A stretch of 16,306 bases of DNA from Candidatus Methanomethylophilaceae archaeon (GTDB lineage: Archaea; Thermoplasmatota; Thermoplasmata; Methanomassiliicoccales; Methanomethylophilaceae). A program made the translations under genes and the position numbers. The notes beneath the pieces are model-generated. The model saw nothing but the letters and a program-made list of their open reading frames with translations. It was not told where the DNA came from and did not search any database. The stretch covers positions 1 to 16,306 of the forward strand of contig JAFPVN010000044.1 in assembly GCA_017395275.1 (NCBI GenBank), written 5' to 3'. Shown one piece after another: positions 13,933 through 16,306 of the stretch. Position 1 is the stretch's first letter; each line of letters begins with the position of its first letter.

Positions 13933-13943
13933 TTTATATTTAA
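13933..13943 (-). promoter_or_regulatory. TATA promoter for the lonB operon
   Basis: The minus strand reads TTAAATATAAA, close to the archaeal consensus. A start 26 bases downstream falls near 13911, giving a leader of about 10 bases before the ATG at 13901. Confidence 0.6.
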
Positions 13944-14010
13944 CCGTATTCGTACGCGCGCCAATTGTTACACGAAGGTAAGAAAACGGTAATTCGGCTA
14001 GATTTGATAT

Positions 14011-14035
14011 TCTATAAATAGTTTTCCTATAAACG
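14011..14035 (+). promoter_or_regulatory. Two tandem TATA-like boxes before the VOC-GNAT gene
   Basis: CTATAAATA near 14012 and CTATAAACG near 14027 are similar boxes 15 bases apart. They predict starts near 14042 and 14057, both upstream of the ribosome site GGAG at 14068-14071 that precedes the ATG at 14078 by 6 bases. Together with the lonB promoter they occupy the 176-base divergent gap, in which I see no gene. Confidence 0.5.
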
Positions 14036-14077
14036 CCGTTATCCCCCGCATGTCCGCCTTTATGTACGGAGACGTCC

Positions 14078-15109
14078 ATGACCCTGCAGGTCGATGGCAT
14101 GAGGTTCGGTTGCACCCTCCTTTCCGTTTCGGACATGGGCAGGTCCCTGAGATTCTACACCGAGGTCCTCGGGCTGGAGGTGGAGAACGACTTCGGTGCC
14201 AACGTAACGCTCTCGGGGAGGATCGCGCTGCAGACCGAGACCACATGGAAGTGCCTCACCGGGAACGACGACGTCATATACGGCGGCAACGATGCCGAGG
14301 TGTACTTCGAGGAGACCGATTTCGACGCCTTCGTCGCCAAGCTCAGAAGGACCGAGGGCATCAGATACGTCCACATGCCCGTCGAGCACAGATGGGGTCA
14401 GAGGGTCGTGAGGATCTATGACCCAGACATGCATATAATCGAGATAGCAGAGGACATGAGGTCGGTATGCAGACGCTTCCTCGACAGAGGGATGAACGCC
14501 GAGCAGATCTCCGAGAGGATGGAGGTGCCGATGAGATACGTACGCTCCTGCCTCGCATCCGACACCCTCGAGACCGAGAGGCTCGTGCTCCGTCCCTGGA
14601 GGCCCTCCGACGCGGATGAGCTCTTCTCCCTGGCATCCGATCCCGACATCGGGAAATGGGCGGGATGGGAGCCCCATCCGGATTCGGCGCACAGCAGGGC
14701 CATCATCGACAACGTCCTCTCGAAGCCCGCTACGTTCTGCATAACCTCGAAGGAGGACGGCAGGATCGTCGGATGCATATCCCTCAGTTTCGACGGGGAC
14801 GCATCCATCAAGATGGACCCGTCGGATGCGGAGATAGGCTTCTGGATCGCAAAGGGGGAATGGGGCAAGGGTTACGCCACCGAATCCTCCAGGAGGGTAC
14901 TGAGGTACGCGTTCGAGGAGCAAGGATGCGGAAAGGTCTGGTGCGTCTGCCTAGAGGCCAACATCCGCTGCATGCGCGTCCAGGAGAAGCTGGGATTCCT
15001 GCTCAGGGGGACCGAGGACATCTACAGTACCGCATACGGGACCAGATGCATGAACGTATCATATCTTTCAAGGAGCAGATGGTGCGTGCTGGACGGAAGG
15101 CACCCCTGA
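14078..15109 (+). CDS. Fusion of glyoxalase-fold (VOC) domain, helical linker and GNAT acetyltransferase
   Basis: This 343-residue protein joins two usually separate domains. Residues about 8-125 are a VOC (glyoxalase/bleomycin-resistance) half-barrel: MRFGCTLLSVSDMGRSLRFYTEVLGLEVENDFG at the start and RVVRIYDPDMHIIEIAE at the end, a typical pattern with Glu122 as a possible metal ligand. Residues 130-158 form a helix-turn-helix-like linker (GMNAEQISERMEVPMRYVRS). Residues 164-335 are a RimJ-like GNAT domain: LETERLVLRPWRPSDADELF, then the acetyl-CoA loop EWGKGYATESSRR near 261-273, and VQEKLGFLLRG. Targets are unknown; small-molecule detoxification or N-acetylation are both possible. GGAG 6 bases before the ATG sets the start. 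Single-domain VOC proteins work as dimers, so this one may pair with itself. Confidence 0.87.
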   Translation: MTLQVDGMRFGCTLLSVSDMGRSLRFYTEVLGLEVENDFGANVTLSGRIALQTETTWKCLTGNDDVIYGGNDAEVYFEETDFDAFVAKLRRTEGIRYVHMPVEHRWGQRVVRIYDPDMHIIEIAEDMRSVCRRFLDRGMNAEQISERMEVPMRYVRSCLASDTLETERLVLRPWRPSDADELFSLASDPDIGKWAGWEPHPDSAHSRAIIDNVLSKPATFCITSKEDGRIVGCISLSFDGDASIKMDPSDAEIGFWIAKGEWGKGYATESSRRVLRYAFEEQGCGKVWCVCLEANIRCMRVQEKLGFLLRGTEDIYSTAYGTRCMNVSYLSRSRWCVLDGRHP

Positions 15110-15125
15110 ACTTTTCATTTCTTTG

Positions 15126-15140
15126 TAATAACGGTAAATA
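15126..15140 (+). promoter_or_regulatory. Weak TATA-like stretch before the CARF-like gene
   Basis: GTAATAACGGTAAATA holds two possible TATA cores. They are about 26 bases before the ATGs at 15154 and 15163 respectively, so they do not settle which start is used. The gap from the fusion gene is only 44 bases, so read-through from upstream is also possible. Confidence 0.3.
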
Positions 15141-15153
15141 CTGCCACGGCGAT

Positions 15154-16008
15154 ATGCGGGCGATGTCTAGCGGACGCAAACCGAGGATAATGATCGCATG
15201 CGTCACCTTCGAGACCGTGAAGGTGGCCGAACCCGTTGATTTCTATCAGGCGAACAGGGTGTACCTCATACACCACGCCAGCACGAAATATCCGATCTAC
15301 GAGGAGTTCTACAAGGAGACCTACAGGCTCATCGCGGAGAACGGAGGTAAGGGGGTGGAGATCGTCGAGGTGGACGAGAAGGTATGGGAGTTCGGTTCCA
15401 TGCTCCGCACGATCGTCGGGATAATCGACCGCGAGATGGCGAAGAACGAGGAATGCGACGTCTACGTGAACATCTCCTCGGGCAGCCCCGAATACTCGGC
15501 CGCCGCGACCATAGCATCGATGATGTACACCAACGTAACCCCGTTCGCCGTCCCCGTGAAGGACTACACGGTCACCGACGACGAGGTGAGGGAATGCTAC
15601 TTCCGCAAGGAGATCGACGCCGACGGCAACGAGAGATCGGTGCCGGTAGGGCTCGCCGCGAGCATCAAGGAACCCGTGAGGATCCCCCACTATCACATCA
15701 AGAAGCCGCCGGAGGACCTTGTCCGCGGGCTCAGGATCTACCAGAAGCATGCAGGGTACGGAGAGGTCCCCAAGAGGGTCACCGCACCCATGGTCATCGC
15801 CGACCTGAAGGAGATCGGTCTGTGGAAGCACCCCGTCTCCGGAAAGGACAAGCAGAGGATCGATGCCTCCAACGCGGTATACTTCCACAGGGAGTTCATC
15901 GAGAGATGGCTGAAGCACCAGTGGATCGTGCGCGACGAGAGCGGCAAGAGGTACTCCCTCACCGACGAGGGGAAGAGGATGATCGACACATTCTACACCG
16001 AGGACTGA
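15154..16008 (+). CDS. CARF-like domain plus winged-helix regulator (DUF6293/HFX_2341-type)
   Basis: This 284-residue protein has a Rossmann-like sensor domain and a C-terminal DNA-binding domain. The N-terminal part, about residues 10-140, has strands KPRIMIACVTFE and ANRVYLIHHAST, a helical segment, and YVNISSGSPEYSAAATIASM at 104-123, which matches the ligand-binding loop of CARF domains. The C-terminal part from about 190 to 280 looks like a winged helix: VTAPMVIADLKEIGLW, then a recognition-helix region, and WIVRDESGKRYSLTDEGKRMI as the wing. CARF domains of CRISPR systems bind cyclic oligoadenylates; whether this one does is unknown. No CRISPR array or cas gene is visible here. The start may instead be the ATG at 15163; neither has a clear ribosome site. 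A PH-domain membrane protein follows 4 bases later. Confidence 0.75.
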   Translation: MRAMSSGRKPRIMIACVTFETVKVAEPVDFYQANRVYLIHHASTKYPIYEEFYKETYRLIAENGGKGVEIVEVDEKVWEFGSMLRTIVGIIDREMAKNEECDVYVNISSGSPEYSAAATIASMMYTNVTPFAVPVKDYTVTDDEVRECYFRKEIDADGNERSVPVGLAASIKEPVRIPHYHIKKPPEDLVRGLRIYQKHAGYGEVPKRVTAPMVIADLKEIGLWKHPVSGKDKQRIDASNAVYFHREFIERWLKHQWIVRDESGKRYSLTDEGKRMIDTFYTED

Positions 16009-16012
16009 TGGC

Positions 16013-16306
16013 ATGACGGAATACAGGACGCTTAACCCCGTGAGCATGAAATCGATGAGGATAGGGTACCTGGTTGTATTCGCGGCGATGATAGCCGGAT
16101 GCGCCATATGCGCATTCATGTCGAGAGAGGAGCACGACGTCATCTACGGGGCGTACGGCTTCGGAGCGCTGGCACTTGTGATGCTGGCCCTCACCGTCGT
16201 GTTCCCCAAGATCTACTTCGACCACTACAGGTACTTCATATCCGAGGACCGCGTCGACGTGAGGTCGGGCATATTCTTCCTCAGGCACAAGGTCATCCCC
16301 ATCGAG
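16013..16306 (+). CDS. Membrane protein with bacterial-type PH domain (bPH2/DUF304), 3' end missing
   Basis: The frame from ATG 16013 is open to the window end (98 residues seen). Two membrane helices lie at about residues 17-35 (YLVVFAAMIAGCAICAFM) and 45-65 (AYGFGALALVMLALTVVF). They are followed by HYRYFISEDRVDVRSGIFFLRHKVIP, the well-known start of the bPH2 domain found in YdbS/YdbT-like proteins. The function of these proteins is not established. The start is 4 bases after the CARF-like gene stop, so the two are likely co-transcribed. Another ATG at 16008 meets a stop after two codons and is not used for this frame. Confidence 0.85.
   Translation, partial: MTEYRTLNPVSMKSMRIGYLVVFAAMIAGCAICAFMSREEHDVIYGAYGFGALALVMLALTVVFPKIYFDHYRYFISEDRVDVRSGIFFLRHKVIPIE

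Noticed and set aside
15110..16008. CRISPR array near the CARF-like gene
   Set aside because: No direct repeats with regular spacers are present anywhere in the window.

Overview
The window looks like a stretch of archaeal chromosome, most probably from the Methanomassiliicoccales or close Thermoplasmata relatives. The archaeal marks are a glycerol-1-phosphate dehydrogenase for ether lipids, a full-length archaeosine tRNA-guanine transglycosylase, the membrane LonB protease, Pth2, a KEOPS Pcc1 subunit, an archaeal NMN adenylyltransferase, UPF0179 and iron-sulfur flavoproteins. Start codons often lie about 26 bases from a TATA-like box, which suggests many leaderless transcripts. Arginine is mostly AGG or CGC and isoleucine often ATA. 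Of 19 complete gene ends, 17 use TGA, 2 use TAA and none uses TAG. The only in-frame TAG I found in a recognisable gene lies inside an E1-like ThiF/HesA gene. The lineage guess comes from gene content and stop use, not from a marker gene.

Layout. 1-1277: thiamine genes thiM (5' end cut off) and thiE. 1252-1593 (-): pth2, whose 3' end overlaps thiE. 1711-4072 (+): a small DUF2703-like protein and tgtA. 4016-5799 (-): a LeuA-type synthase and pcc1, with pcc1 overlapping the tgtA end. 5879-6999 (+): an iron-sulfur flavoprotein and an orphan protein. 6939-7499 (-): a second iron-sulfur flavoprotein facing them. 7607-9107 (+): G1P dehydrogenase and UPF0179. 9201-10103 (-): purC with a strong palindrome at its promoter. 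10140-13901 (-): an operon lonB, nadM, pncC/cinA-like, and the TAG-containing E1-like gene. 14078-16306 (+): a glyoxalase-fold/GNAT fusion, a CARF-like winged-helix regulator, and a membrane PH-domain protein cut by the window end.

How the genes fit together. Most are housekeeping: cofactor synthesis (thiamine, NAD), purine and branched-chain amino acid synthesis, tRNA modification and recycling, lipid backbone synthesis and membrane proteolysis. The lonB operon joins an NMN adenylyltransferase with a CinA-type NMN deamidase candidate, which hints at an NAD-salvage theme. The E1-like gene closes that operon.

The most notable signal is the in-frame amber codon at residue 146 of the E1-like gene. 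The same reading frame goes on past it with the expected C-terminal part of the family, so either pyrrolysine is inserted there or the gene is freshly broken. Other points of interest are the palindromes between TATA box and start codon (purC above all), the three-part VOC/helical/GNAT fusion, the CARF regulator with no CRISPR array in view, and the paired iron-sulfur flavoproteins around an orphan gene. No tRNA, rRNA, transposon, CRISPR array or phage gene was seen. No gene-free gap is longer than about 180 bases.
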